Shown: positions 1-4,726, counted from the stretch's first letter. The stretch is 7,030 bases of DNA from Aquifex sp. (GCA_015487405.1 WFPV01000023.1:1-7030); one strand, 5' to 3'. Notes: generated by a model not told the origin, from the sequence alone. Translations and numbers: made by a program.

Positions 1-53
1 AGAACCCCGAATTTATAGCCGAGGTTCTTTCTTCCGTTTAGCTCTTTCCTCAT
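1..53 (-). CDS. 5' end of an unidentified leftward gene (partial, runs off the window)
   Basis: Only the first 17 codons are present, reading MRKELNGRKNLGYKFGV. I do not recognise the family from this fragment. The start at 53 is chosen because AAAAGGAGGT (70-61) lies 7 bases upstream. An in-frame ATG at 80 has no ribosome site. A near-consensus promoter (120-92) carries the same operator that controls the rightward early operon. The gene is therefore the first product of a leftward transcript analogous to lambda PL, possibly recombination, excision or antirepressor functions. That role rests on position alone. Confidence 0.6.
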   Translation of the reverse strand, partial: MRKELNGRKNLGYKFGV

Positions 54-91
54 CCCTTTCACCTCCTTTTTCACTTCCATTGTTAGGGAAT

Positions 92-120
92 AATATACAA
101 ATATTTTTTGTATATGTCAA
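92..120 (-). promoter_or_regulatory. PL-like sigma70 promoter for the leftward transcript
   Basis: Read on the minus strand, TTGACA (120-115) is followed by a 17-base spacer and TATATT (97-92), which is close to consensus. Predicted initiation near 85 leaves a leader of about 30 bases with a good ribosome site before the ATG at 53. The spacer is filled by the palindromic operator at 93-115, so a bound repressor would directly occlude RNA polymerase. The layout matches the promoter at 3240-3268. Confidence 0.8.
93..115. promoter_or_regulatory. Operator OL: 23-bp palindrome with TACAAA-N5-TTTGTA core
   Basis: Nine-base arms ATATACAAA and TTTGTATAT flank a 5-base centre (TATTT, 102-106). It is identical at 22 of 23 positions to 3245-3267, more than 3 kb away. 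Its size and dyad symmetry fit a dimeric HTH repressor, most simply the product of the gene at 3186-2827. It fills the spacer of the leftward promoter. Confidence 0.8.
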
Positions 121-132
121 GTATTATTTGTA
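116..132. promoter_or_regulatory. Possible second, degenerate operator next to OL
   Basis: The right half is a perfect TTTGTA (127-132). The left half keeps only the CAA of TACAAA (118-120). Its centre lies 20 bp, about two helical turns, from the centre of the operator at 93-115, and it overlaps the -35 box. This spacing would suit cooperative binding, but the match is weak. Confidence 0.3.
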
Positions 133-202
133 TGGAATCCACCCTCCCATCGTTTGGGGGAAAGTAGTAGACAAGAAGTCATGGAAGTTTTAAGGGAGAA
201 AG

Positions 203-231
203 TTTACAATTAACTTTTGTTCTAATACTTT
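203..231 (+). promoter_or_regulatory. Putative promoter of the protease/PIN operon with an overlapping operator-like site
   Basis: TTTACA (203-208), a 17-base spacer and TACTTT (226-231) form a plausible promoter upstream of the gene at 272. An operator-like sequence, TACAAT-TAACT-TTTGTT (205-221), overlaps the -35 box and matches the TACAAA-N5-TTTGTA core at 10 of 12 positions. Its placement differs from the other three promoters because it covers the -35 box rather than sitting wholly in the spacer. Apart from these sites, 133-271 shows only a small hairpin (about 147-164, CTCCCA pairing with TGGGGG) with no U-tract. Confidence 0.45.
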
Positions 232-271
232 TGTTAAGATTGCTTAAATCGTAATGAGGTTTAGCTAGGAA

Positions 272-1342
272 ATGAATAAAGGTATTTCCGCGGAGAAGAT
301 AGGAAAGAGGTTAAAAAACATAAGGGAGAAGTATGGTTATTCTCTCTCATTTATAGAAGAAAAGACGGGAATATCTAAGGAGGATATAGAAGCTTTTGAA
401 GAAGGAAAATTATCTGAAAATATCTCTCTTATTGATATTATTCAGCGTTATTCAAGAGCTCTCGGTCTAAATCCTATTAGGTTATTTGAAAAGGATTTTA
501 AGTATCCAAATGTAAATTTTAGAGCTAAGTTCATAGGTGATAACGAAAAGGAAATAATCCAGACTGTTATAGATTTTATTTATTTAATTTCTGATTACTA
601 TCACGACTTGACAGGTGAAGGTCTTCCAAAAGTTCCTTATTACCCTTTAATGGAAGATAATTTGGATATAATTGAAGATGACAATGAGGCGATAAGCCAT
701 GCTCTTAAAGTAATTGAAAAATTGAAAAAAGATATTCCAGAATTTCAAAACTTAAAAGAATTACTGAAAAAGTTAAAGGTTTACGTTCTTGAGGTTGACT
801 TATACAACAGTATAGATGGATTCAGTATTTATGTTCCTGATAAAAGCATTCCGGTAATCATTGTAAATAAGAGAATAAAGAGCGTATGTAGGAAACGATT
901 TACTATCGCGCATGAGCTTTTTCACATCTTGAGTGATAGGCATAAGGAGTTCCCACCTCTTGCTAAGAAAATTGCTCTTATAAATGAAATAGGAGAAAAA
1001 AATTTACGCATTCGTGAAAAAGTGGCTAATAAGTTTGCTCAATATATGCTCGTTCCTTTTAATGAAATTGAGAAACTATTAAGAAAAAACAAAAACTTGT
1101 TTACTGAGAAGAACTTCAAGGAGGAACTGATGAAAAAATACTGTGTCAGCGAAGACGTTTTAGACTTTATCGCAAAGGATTTTAGATTGAAAACTAAAAG
1201 TTTTAATCTGAAGTGTTCTTGTAAAAGGATTGACAACGATTTTCCTAATCTTTTGGATTTGTATAACAAGCTAAAAGCAAGTGAAGAATTTGACGAGGAG
1301 TTTCTCAAAGAGATATACGAAGAAAAGATTGGATTAACATGA
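272..1342 (+). CDS. XRE-family HTH fused to an ImmA/IrrE (M78-like) zinc metalloprotease
   Basis: The 356-residue protein begins with an HTH of XRE type (about 8-75), followed by a helical linker (about 90-170) and an ImmA/IrrE peptidase domain (about 170-265). The zinc motif is HELFH at 214-218. The third ligand is probably E249, in the typical context E-x-V-A-N-x-F-A followed by LVP. The tail (about 310-356) is unassigned and holds a CSC cysteine pair near 315-317. In ICEBs1 the ImmA protease cleaves the repressor ImmR to trigger induction, while longer HTH-ImmA fusions often pair with a toxin-like partner. An in-frame TAG at 266-268 fixes 272 as the first possible start, and the ribosome site is weak. 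The stop overlaps the next gene as ATGA, so the two are probably coupled. The gene looks more AT-rich than the replication genes. The family is well supported by motifs. Whether the target is the repressor at 3186-2827 or its own partner is inference. Confidence 0.85.
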   Translation: MNKGISAEKIGKRLKNIREKYGYSLSFIEEKTGISKEDIEAFEEGKLSENISLIDIIQRYSRALGLNPIRLFEKDFKYPNVNFRAKFIGDNEKEIIQTVIDFIYLISDYYHDLTGEGLPKVPYYPLMEDNLDIIEDDNEAISHALKVIEKLKKDIPEFQNLKELLKKLKVYVLEVDLYNSIDGFSIYVPDKSIPVIIVNKRIKSVCRKRFTIAHELFHILSDRHKEFPPLAKKIALINEIGEKNLRIREKVANKFAQYMLVPFNEIEKLLRKNKNLFTEKNFKEELMKKYCVSEDVLDFIAKDFRLKTKSFNLKCSCKRIDNDFPNLLDLYNKLKASEEFDEEFLKEIYEEKIGLT

Positions 1343-1878
1343 AGTGGGGATGGGATAGCAATATATTCATCTATTTAGATCAAGTAATTGGAGAGTTAAA
1401 GCGCTATAAAGATGATGTGCTTATCAAAATCTTGGAATTTTGTGAAAAGAATGGAGGATTTAGTAGTGTGAATTGTATAAAGAAACAGATTGAAAACACA
1501 CAGACATACAAACTTTTAGAGGAAATAGGATATTTAGAAGATGTGGCACTTGATGAGTATTATACGGATGAAATCTTAATTCAGGAACTTGAAGAGTTAT
1601 TGAATAAAATAAAAAGCATAAACAAACATCATCCTGATTTCAAAAAGTATAGATACATAAAGCAGTATTTGAGCCATTTTAGCAGTCCCAAATACGACCT
1701 GTATGATATTTGTTTTTACTTGGCTCATAGAGATGGAAAAATAAATGCATCTCTTGTAAGTGATAAAAAACTTTTTATTCTTTTAAGGACATTTAACTTT
1801 AAAGTAGTTTTTTGCAAAAACAAAGATAAGAAAAATGTGGATGCGTTTTTAAAAAGTTGTGAAAAGGATTTTCTTTGA
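1339..1878 (+). CDS. PIN-like domain protein, putative endoribonuclease partner of the HTH-protease
   Basis: This 179-residue protein shows a PIN pattern. An N-terminal strand ends in W-D-S-N-I-F-I-Y-L, with D6 and N8 at the usual metal and sensor positions. A candidate middle acid is E52 in the helix after FSSVN. The C-terminal part reads Y-D-L-Y-D-I-x-F-Y-L-A with D120 and D123, then LVSDKKLF with D142. PIN proteins are Mg-dependent RNases and are common toxins. The ATGA overlap with the HTH-protease gene resembles known pairings of HTH-ImmA proteins with PIN-type partners, in which the HTH protein could act as antitoxin and regulator. The stop is followed at once by a weak terminator-like palindrome, and the last 80 bases overlap a convergent gene. 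Similarity is at the level of spaced acidic motifs only, so the subfamily is unknown. Confidence 0.65.
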   Translation: MKWGWDSNIFIYLDQVIGELKRYKDDVLIKILEFCEKNGGFSSVNCIKKQIENTQTYKLLEEIGYLEDVALDEYYTDEILIQELEELLNKIKSINKHHPDFKKYRYIKQYLSHFSSPKYDLYDICFYLAHRDGKINASLVSDKKLFILLRTFNFKVVFCKNKDKKNVDAFLKSCEKDFL

Positions 1879-1990
1879 ATAAAAGCAATTGCTTTTTAAA
1901 CTTCTTCTCCAGTTCTTTATCTTTAAGTTTTTCCAATTCTCTTATGACACTTTCAGCTATTGTTATCCGCTCTACTCGTTCAATTTTCAT
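1799..1990 (-). CDS. Truncated RelE/ParE-like toxin
   Basis: The 63-residue product resembles the N-terminal half of RelE/ParE toxins. It opens with a short strand and a charged helix (E-L-E-K-L-K-D-K-E-L-E-K-K), then has the family-like segment KENPFHNFLKTHPH (about 40-53). Full-length members have about 85-95 residues and continue into the strands that carry the active-site residues. Here the sequence ends soon after KTHPH with CFCKKLL, read from the antisense of the PIN-like gene's 3' end. The ATG at 1990 overlaps the stop of the upstream antitoxin-like gene (ATGA), the usual antitoxin-toxin order. It is probably an inactive remnant cut off where the protease/PIN module joined. A natural short protein is possible but less likely. 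Confidence 0.55.
   Translation of the reverse strand: MKIERVERITIAESVIRELEKLKDKELEKKFKKQLLLFKENPFHNFLKTHPHFSYLCFCKKLL
1881..1900. terminator. Weak bidirectional terminator-like palindrome
   Basis: AAAAGCAATTGCTTTT (1881-1896) is a perfect palindrome that can form a 6-bp stem with an AATT loop. On the plus strand a short T run follows, two bases after the PIN-like stop codon. The stem is mostly A-T pairs and would be unstable in a thermophile. It also lies inside the coding sequence of the convergent gene. Confidence 0.3.
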
Positions 1991-2448
1991 TCTTTGGAAA
2001 GGAATTCCTCTAAGCTAAGCACTCTACCTTCTTGAGAATCTTTAAGTCCTTCTTCAATAGCTTCCTGAAGCTCTTTATCCTTTTCAGGGAACAGCCCTGT
2101 TACATCTCCTAAAAAACTCAACAGGTTATTAGCTCTACTTTTTAAATCTTTCGGAATGTCTAAATTAGCGGAAAAGAATACGTTAACGAGCATAGATATT
2201 CTTCCATAGAGTTCTTTGAATGTGTCCTGTAGAAATTTCAAAATCCATTCTTCCTGAGAGGTTAATTCATCCTTATCGTGCAAGCTTGCATAAACAGGGA
2301 TAGCATCATTAAGCAGAGCTTCTATATCCGAAAGATACTTTTCAAGGAATTCCGGAACGTTAAGAGTGTTTCCTGACTTTTCCCACATTTTGTTTAACTC
2401 CTCTATCTCTCTTAATTTAGCTTCCCAAGTTCTTGTATCCATCTTCAC
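1987..2448 (-). CDS. Helical protein with antitoxin-like C-terminal tail
   Basis: Starting at GTG 2448 it has 153 residues, and at ATG 2442 it has 151. AGGGG (2454-2450) is better spaced for the ATG, but the GTG overlaps the stop of the remnant upstream as GTGA. The protein is almost entirely helical, with no membrane segment or signal peptide. Its last 25 residues (E-A-I-E-E-G-L-K-D, then E-G-R-V, then S-L-E-E-F-L) resemble the C-termini of type II antitoxins that wrap a RelE/ParE toxin. The next gene, overlapping by ATGA, looks like such a toxin. The N-terminal 110 residues match no family I recognise, and the protein is long for an antitoxin with no evident DNA-binding domain. The antitoxin role rests on the tail and the context. 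Confidence 0.55.
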   Translation of the reverse strand: MKMDTRTWEAKLREIEELNKMWEKSGNTLNVPEFLEKYLSDIEALLNDAIPVYASLHDKDELTSQEEWILKFLQDTFKELYGRISMLVNVFFSANLDIPKDLKSRANNLLSFLGDVTGLFPEKDKELQEAIEEGLKDSQEGRVLSLEEFLSKE

Positions 2449-2537
2449 GCCCCTACCAAAGCTTCTAATTGCTCCTTGAACGCTTTCAAAACCTTCTCCC
2501 TCTTCTCAGGCGGTAGCTTCTCAAGAAGTTTCTCTAT
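2445..2537 (-). pseudogene. Out-of-frame remnant of a repressor C-terminus
   Basis: Between the second HTH gene and the antitoxin-like gene, the minus strand has an open frame of 30 codons plus TGA. Its product, with LPPEKREK and LKAFKEQLEALV, is nearly the same as the last 30 residues of the repressor at 3186-2827. Most DNA differences are at third codon positions, so this is an old duplication kept under protein-level selection. The HTH gene upstream enters this stretch in another frame. Restoring two bases (GATAGAG to GATATAGAG, around 2533-2538) would fuse them into one protein of about 124 residues. The remnant's TGA overlaps the next GTG start, showing it once ended a functional operon gene. 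Confidence 0.65.
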
Positions 2538-2814
2538 CTACACTTTTAGACTTGGGAATTGTTAAGGTTATTGTAACTTCAGTTAATTCTGCTTTAAGTA
2601 TTCTATCAATACCAAATTTAAAAATCTTATCAAGCTTTTCTAAATAATCCAGGGGAGGTAATTTTTTACCTTCTTCCCATTGAATAATTTCCTCTACCGG
2701 TATATCTAATAACTGGGAAATTTCTTCAAGAGAAAATCCATTTTCTTCACGGTAATTTTTTAAAATATTCCCTACAACCTCTGCTTTCCTCATTTTTCGC
2801 TTTGTTCTGTTCAT
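2521..2814 (-). CDS. XRE-family HTH regulator, probably frameshifted near its end
   Basis: The 97-residue product has an XRE-type HTH at about 14-72 (F-S-L-E-E-I-S-Q-L-L-D-I-P then I-I-Q-W-E-E-G-K). A short strand-rich segment, LTEVTITLTIP, precedes the terminal SVDRETS. The start at 2814 has a very strong ribosome site (AAAAGGAGGAG, 2828-2818) just beyond the stop of the repressor gene, 12 bases upstream. The final residues are read out of frame through a duplicate of the repressor's C-terminal helix pair, so the original protein was probably longer. The HTH part is AT-rich while the remnant tail uses more CCG, GAG and GCG codons, so a recombination joint is an alternative to a 2-base deletion. 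A second repressor or a co-regulator of the switch is the likely role. Confidence 0.7.
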   Translation of the reverse strand: MNRTKRKMRKAEVVGNILKNYREENGFSLEEISQLLDIPVEEIIQWEEGKKLPPLDYLEKLDKIFKFGIDRILKAELTEVTITLTIPKSKSVDRETS

Positions 2815-2826
2815 TTTCTCCTCCTT

Positions 2827-3186
2827 TTAAGCTTCCACTAAGGCTTCTAATTGTTCTTTAAATGCTTTTAAAAGTTTCCCCTTTTTTTCCGGAGGTAATT
2901 TCTGAAGAAGAGCTTCTATATCCTTAATATCAATATCAACAGGTTCAACTTGCTCTTTGGATTGCTCACTGTCTTCAAAGAAGTAGCTGACTGGAACGTT
3001 CAATGCTTTAGCTATGCGTGTCAAAGCTCTAAGTGATACAGATGTTTTATTATTAACTACTGCATTTATGTATTGTTGTGTATAGCCCGTTAATTTAGCC
3101 AATTTTCTTTGACTTATCCCTTTTATCTCAAGGAGACGCTTTAATTTAGGACCTATAAGATAACTTTCTCGCTTAAGAGTTTTCAT
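2827..3186 (-). CDS. Short XRE-family phage-type repressor without a cleavage domain
   Basis: The 119-residue protein has an HTH at about 11-72 (S-Q-R-K-L-A-K-L-T-G-Y-T-Q-Q-Y-I, then ALNVPVSYFFED), an acidic linker and a C-terminal helix pair (about 86-119) that is repeated in the remnant at 2537-2445. There is no S24/LexA-like peptidase domain, so RecA-driven self-cleavage is not expected. ImmR-type repressors have this layout. The open frame extends to a TTG at 3252, but that extension crosses the operators and lacks a ribosome site. I chose ATG 3186, which coincides with the predicted transcription start of the promoter at 3222-3194, suggesting a leaderless mRNA as for lambda cI from PRM. 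It is the first gene of a leftward operon and diverges from the Cro-like gene. It is the best candidate to bind TACAAA-N5-TTTGTA. Binding is inferred from position. Confidence 0.8.
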   Translation of the reverse strand: MKTLKRESYLIGPKLKRLLEIKGISQRKLAKLTGYTQQYINAVVNNKTSVSLRALTRIAKALNVPVSYFFEDSEQSKEQVEPVDIDIKDIEALLQKLPPEKKGKLLKAFKEQLEALVEA

Positions 3187-3193
3187 GTCTTTA

Positions 3194-3222
3194 AACTTAC
3201 AAACGGCATTTGTAGAAGACAA
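3194..3222 (-). promoter_or_regulatory. PRM-like promoter of the repressor operon
   Basis: Minus-strand TTGTCT (3222-3217), a 17-base spacer and TAAGTT (3199-3194). The boxes alone are mediocre, but the operator core sits in the spacer with exactly the same offset as in the two strong promoters (the core begins two bases after the -35 box). That makes the assignment more credible. Initiation would fall at or beside the ATG at 3186. Confidence 0.5.
3198..3214. promoter_or_regulatory. Operator copy with perfect TACAAA-N5-TTTGTA core
   Basis: TACAAA (3198-3203), CGGCA (3204-3208) and TTTGTA (3209-3214) form a perfect 6-bp dyad with the same 5-bp gap as the two long operators. The wider flanks are not conserved, which suggests lower affinity. 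Its centre is 50 bp from that of 3245-3267. A weaker site (3225-3241, 8 of 12 matches) lies between them. It covers the repressor's own predicted promoter, which fits autoregulation. Confidence 0.65.
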
Positions 3223-3239
3223 TTTACAATAATTTACTG

Positions 3240-3268
3240 TTGCAATATACAAATATTTCTTGTATATT
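3240..3268 (+). promoter_or_regulatory. PR-like sigma70 promoter of the early operon
   Basis: TTGCAA (3240-3245), a 17-base spacer and TATATT (3263-3268). Predicted initiation at about 3275 is downstream of the first ATG (3272) and three bases before the second (3278). No ribosome site precedes either start, so the first message is probably leaderless. The long operator fills the spacer, as in the leftward promoter at 92-120. Confidence 0.75.
3245..3267. promoter_or_regulatory. Operator OR: 23-bp near-palindrome matching OL
   Basis: It differs from 93-115 by one base (C at 3259 where OL has T at 107), which breaks one position of the dyad. The core is TACAAA (3248-3253), TATTT, then CTTGTA (3259-3264). 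It overlaps both promoter boxes of the early operon. Bound repressor would block the Cro-like and replication genes while leaving the divergent repressor promoter accessible. Confidence 0.8.
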
Positions 3269-3271
3269 TAA

Positions 3272-3562
3272 ATGTATATGAAACTAACACAAACAGAGTT
3301 AGCTCTTCGTGTAGGTGTTTCACAGCAACAAATCTCAGCAATATTAACTAAAAAAGCATACGCCTCCCTTCCCACCGCCGTAGCCATAGAACTTGCAACG
3401 GGAGGGAAGTATAAGGTAGAGGACTTAGTCCGTCCTGAAGTAGCGGAAGCATTAAAAACCTTCCTCAAACTCCGCTGTCCCATGCTTCAAAAACTAAGTC
3501 AAGAAAACCAAGCTCAAAGTGTGGAGAAAGAAGAAAAAACTACAGTGGAGGTAAATAAATGA
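3272..3562 (+). CDS. Cro/YdaS-like HTH regulator, first gene of the early operon
   Basis: The 96-residue protein has a compact HTH at about 5-55 (T-Q-T-E-L-A-L-R-V-G-V-S-Q-Q-Q-I-S-A-I-L) followed by EDLVRPEV, the usual ending of small Cro/YdaS-type DNA-binding domains. The tail from about residue 76 is charged and probably disordered. ATG 3272 and ATG 3278 are both possible. The predicted transcription start near 3275 favours 3278, which gives 94 residues on a nearly leaderless message. It diverges from the repressor gene across a shared operator region, the classic cI/cro arrangement, so it probably antagonises the repressor or shuts down early promoters. Its stop overlaps the next start as ATGA. 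Confidence 0.8.
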   Translation: MYMKLTQTELALRVGVSQQQISAILTKKAYASLPTAVAIELATGGKYKVEDLVRPEVAEALKTFLKLRCPMLQKLSQENQAQSVEKEEKTTVEVNK

Positions 3563-3882
3563 GCCAAGGAAAGACATTAAAGGACTTAATACTTGAGCTG
3601 ATAAGGATAAGAGCTGAGATAGCTTACAGGAGGGATGAAAGATTTGAAGATTCCTTTGAACAAATAGCAAATGTAGTAAACGACCTCGGAAGAATGCTTG
3701 GAAGCTTCAGGATTCTCCGAGAAGGAGGTTCTTATCCATCCGCCAATGTGGTTGATGAATTCTTCCTAAAACTGTGCCAGTTAGCTCTCCATATATATCA
3801 CCATGACACGAGGTTAGCAGATAAAGTGCACGAAGAAGTTGAAAAGAAGCTCAAAGAAGAGAAAAGGAGTTCTCAAGAATGA
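3559..3882 (+). CDS. Small helical protein of unknown function, coupled to the Cro-like gene
   Basis: This 107-residue protein is almost all alpha helix, opening with LKDLILELIRIRAEIAYR and ending in a charged coil (V-E-K-K-L-K-E-E-K-R). It has no signal peptide, membrane segment or catalytic motif that I can see. The start overlaps the upstream stop as ATGA, so it is probably made together with the Cro-like protein. The protein at 4723-5022 has a similar opening (L-x-x-L-I-x-E-L-I), similar length and the same position after an HTH gene, so the two may be distant paralogues. A regulator-binding partner is one possibility. The last 32 bases overlap the convergent gene ending at 3851. Confidence 0.7.
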   Translation: MSQGKTLKDLILELIRIRAEIAYRRDERFEDSFEQIANVVNDLGRMLGSFRILREGGSYPSANVVDEFFLKLCQLALHIYHHDTRLADKVHEEVEKKLKEEKRSSQE

Positions 3883-4255
3883 AGTTGATTACATTCTTAA
3901 CGGAACCTTCTTTAGGCTCTGTTTCTTCAATCCGAATATCTTCACGAGAGGGGAAAGATTTAGTTGAGTCTTGTTTAACCTCAAAAAGATATATTCTTGG
4001 GCTTTCCTTATCCCCTATCTTCGCATATCCCTTTATACATTCAGGTTCAGAAGCTTCACAATATTCGTATTCAAAACCAACCTCTATTTTCTTCAAGAGC
4101 TTCTTAAATACGTCAAAAACAGGCTTAAATTTCTCATCACTTTCAAACTCCTGTCTGAGTAGAAGTTTAAAGCGCCTCGTTGCCAAAACTTTATTGTTCT
4201 CCAACCACTCCCACACGAGCAGTGTTTTATATGCTTGGCTCGGTTTCATCTCCAT
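3851..4255 (-). CDS. Unknown protein encoded against the early operon (moron-like)
   Basis: Starting at ATG 4255 it has 134 residues. The frame also allows GTG 4264 (137 residues), but the G-rich site (AAGGGGG, 4270-4264) is better placed for the ATG. The N-terminal part is helical and basic with aromatics (Y-K-T-L-L-V-W-E-W-L-E-N-N-K). The middle has strands and two cysteines (Y-C-E-A-S-E-P-E-C). No family is recognised. The plus strand over the same stretch also has a long open frame, but its product is low-complexity Ser/Phe/Leu and looks like a shadow. It is the only leftward gene within the early operon, converges on 3559-3882 and diverges from the CII-like gene. An independently expressed cargo gene or antisense control of the early transcript are both possible. 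Confidence 0.65.
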   Translation of the reverse strand: MEMKPSQAYKTLLVWEWLENNKVLATRRFKLLLRQEFESDEKFKPVFDVFKKLLKKIEVGFEYEYCEASEPECIKGYAKIGDKESPRIYLFEVKQDSTKSFPSREDIRIEETEPKEGSVKNVINFILENSFSLL

Positions 4256-4278
4256 TTCGCTCACCCCCTTCCTTTCTT

Positions 4279-4287
4279 TTTATCACA
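4279..4287 (-). promoter_or_regulatory. Possible extended -10 promoter for the leftward unknown gene
   Basis: On the minus strand TGT-GATAAA (4287-4279) resembles an extended -10 element. Initiation near 4272 would leave a leader of about 16 bases containing the G-rich ribosome site before ATG 4255. No convincing -35 box was found. Confidence 0.25.
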
Positions 4288-4292
4288 CCTTC

Positions 4293-4299
4293 AGGAGGT
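4293..4299 (+). promoter_or_regulatory. Strong ribosome binding site fixing the CII-like start
   Basis: AGGAGGT lies 7 bases before ATG 4307. The open frame extends 24 codons further upstream to 4235, but that extension overlaps the divergent gene and has no ribosome site, so 4307 is chosen. Confidence 0.85.
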
Positions 4300-4306
4300 T
4301 TTACCC

Positions 4307-4726
4307 ATGAACCTCAAAGAAGCCCGTTTTAAAACAGTCCTTCGCTATGCAAAGGACCTATCCGGAATGACACTTGAAGAGCTTGCCGAAAAAACAGGAA
4401 TATCCCTCTCACAAATTCAGAGATACTTCTCGGATGAAGACTACTATCCAAGCCCGATTAAGCTCGTAGCTATATGCAAAGCCCTAAACACAACACTCCC
4501 CATAGAGTGGATGTTAGAGCAGGTAAAAGGGAGCTCTCCCAAGTGGAACGGATACCACTCCGTGAGCAAAGAACTCTCAGACGTCATCAATCAAATCATT
4601 ACAGCCCTTGAGGATGGAGTTATCACTCCCGTTGAAAAGGAACGCATTTACAAGGAGGCTGTAGAAGCCATGGAAGCTTTAAAAAGCCTTTTAAGAAGAC
4701 TTGAGGAAAAGGAGGGAGAAAGGTGA
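4307..4726 (+). CDS. CII-like phage HTH regulator
   Basis: The 139-residue protein has an HTH at about 8-70 (M-T-L-E-E-L-A-E-K-T-G-I-S-L-S-Q-I-Q-R-Y) followed by Y-Y-P-S-P-I-K-L-V-A-I-C-K-A-L and PIEWMLEQ. A C-terminal helical part (about 85-135) reads A-L-E-D-G-V-I-T-P-V-E-K-E-R-I then E-A-M-E-A-L-K-S-L-L. This two-part layout resembles proteins annotated as phage regulatory CII family, and the position between the Cro-like and replication genes matches lambda cII. I see no dedicated promoter, so it is probably read from 3240-3268. Its stop overlaps the next start as GTGA. A plain XRE regulator is the alternative. The role in the lysis-lysogeny choice is inferred. Confidence 0.7.
   Translation: MNLKEARFKTVLRYAKDLSGMTLEELAEKTGISLSQIQRYFSDEDYYPSPIKLVAICKALNTTLPIEWMLEQVKGSSPKWNGYHSVSKELSDVINQIITALEDGVITPVEKERIYKEAVEAMEALKSLLRRLEEKEGER

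Noticed and set aside
181..213. Ten-codon ORF (MEVLREKVYN) upstream of the protease gene
   Set aside because: No ribosome site, and it overlaps the predicted promoter and operator of the downstream operon.
3187..3252. N-terminal extension of the repressor to TTG 3252
   Set aside because: The extension crosses the repressor promoter and operators, has no ribosome site and adds no recognisable domain.
3268..3483. Minus-strand open frame opposite the Cro-like gene
   Set aside because: It is antisense to a convincing HTH gene and has an unremarkable Ser/Thr/Ala-rich product with no homology I recognise.
3875..3898. Hairpin AAGAATG-N10-CATTCTT at the convergent gene ends
   Set aside because: It is weak, has a 10-base loop and no U-tract, so I cannot support it as a terminator.
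3879..4310. Long plus-strand open frame of 143 codons over the leftward unknown gene
   Set aside because: Its product is a Ser/Phe/Leu-rich, low-complexity sequence and the start has no good ribosome site. The minus strand gives a balanced protein with a suitable ribosome site.
4529..4559. Two adjacent short hairpins in the CII-like gene (GGGA/TCCC and AGTGG/CCACT)
   Set aside because: Stems of only 4-5 bp inside coding sequence and no nut-like boxA beside them; probably chance.
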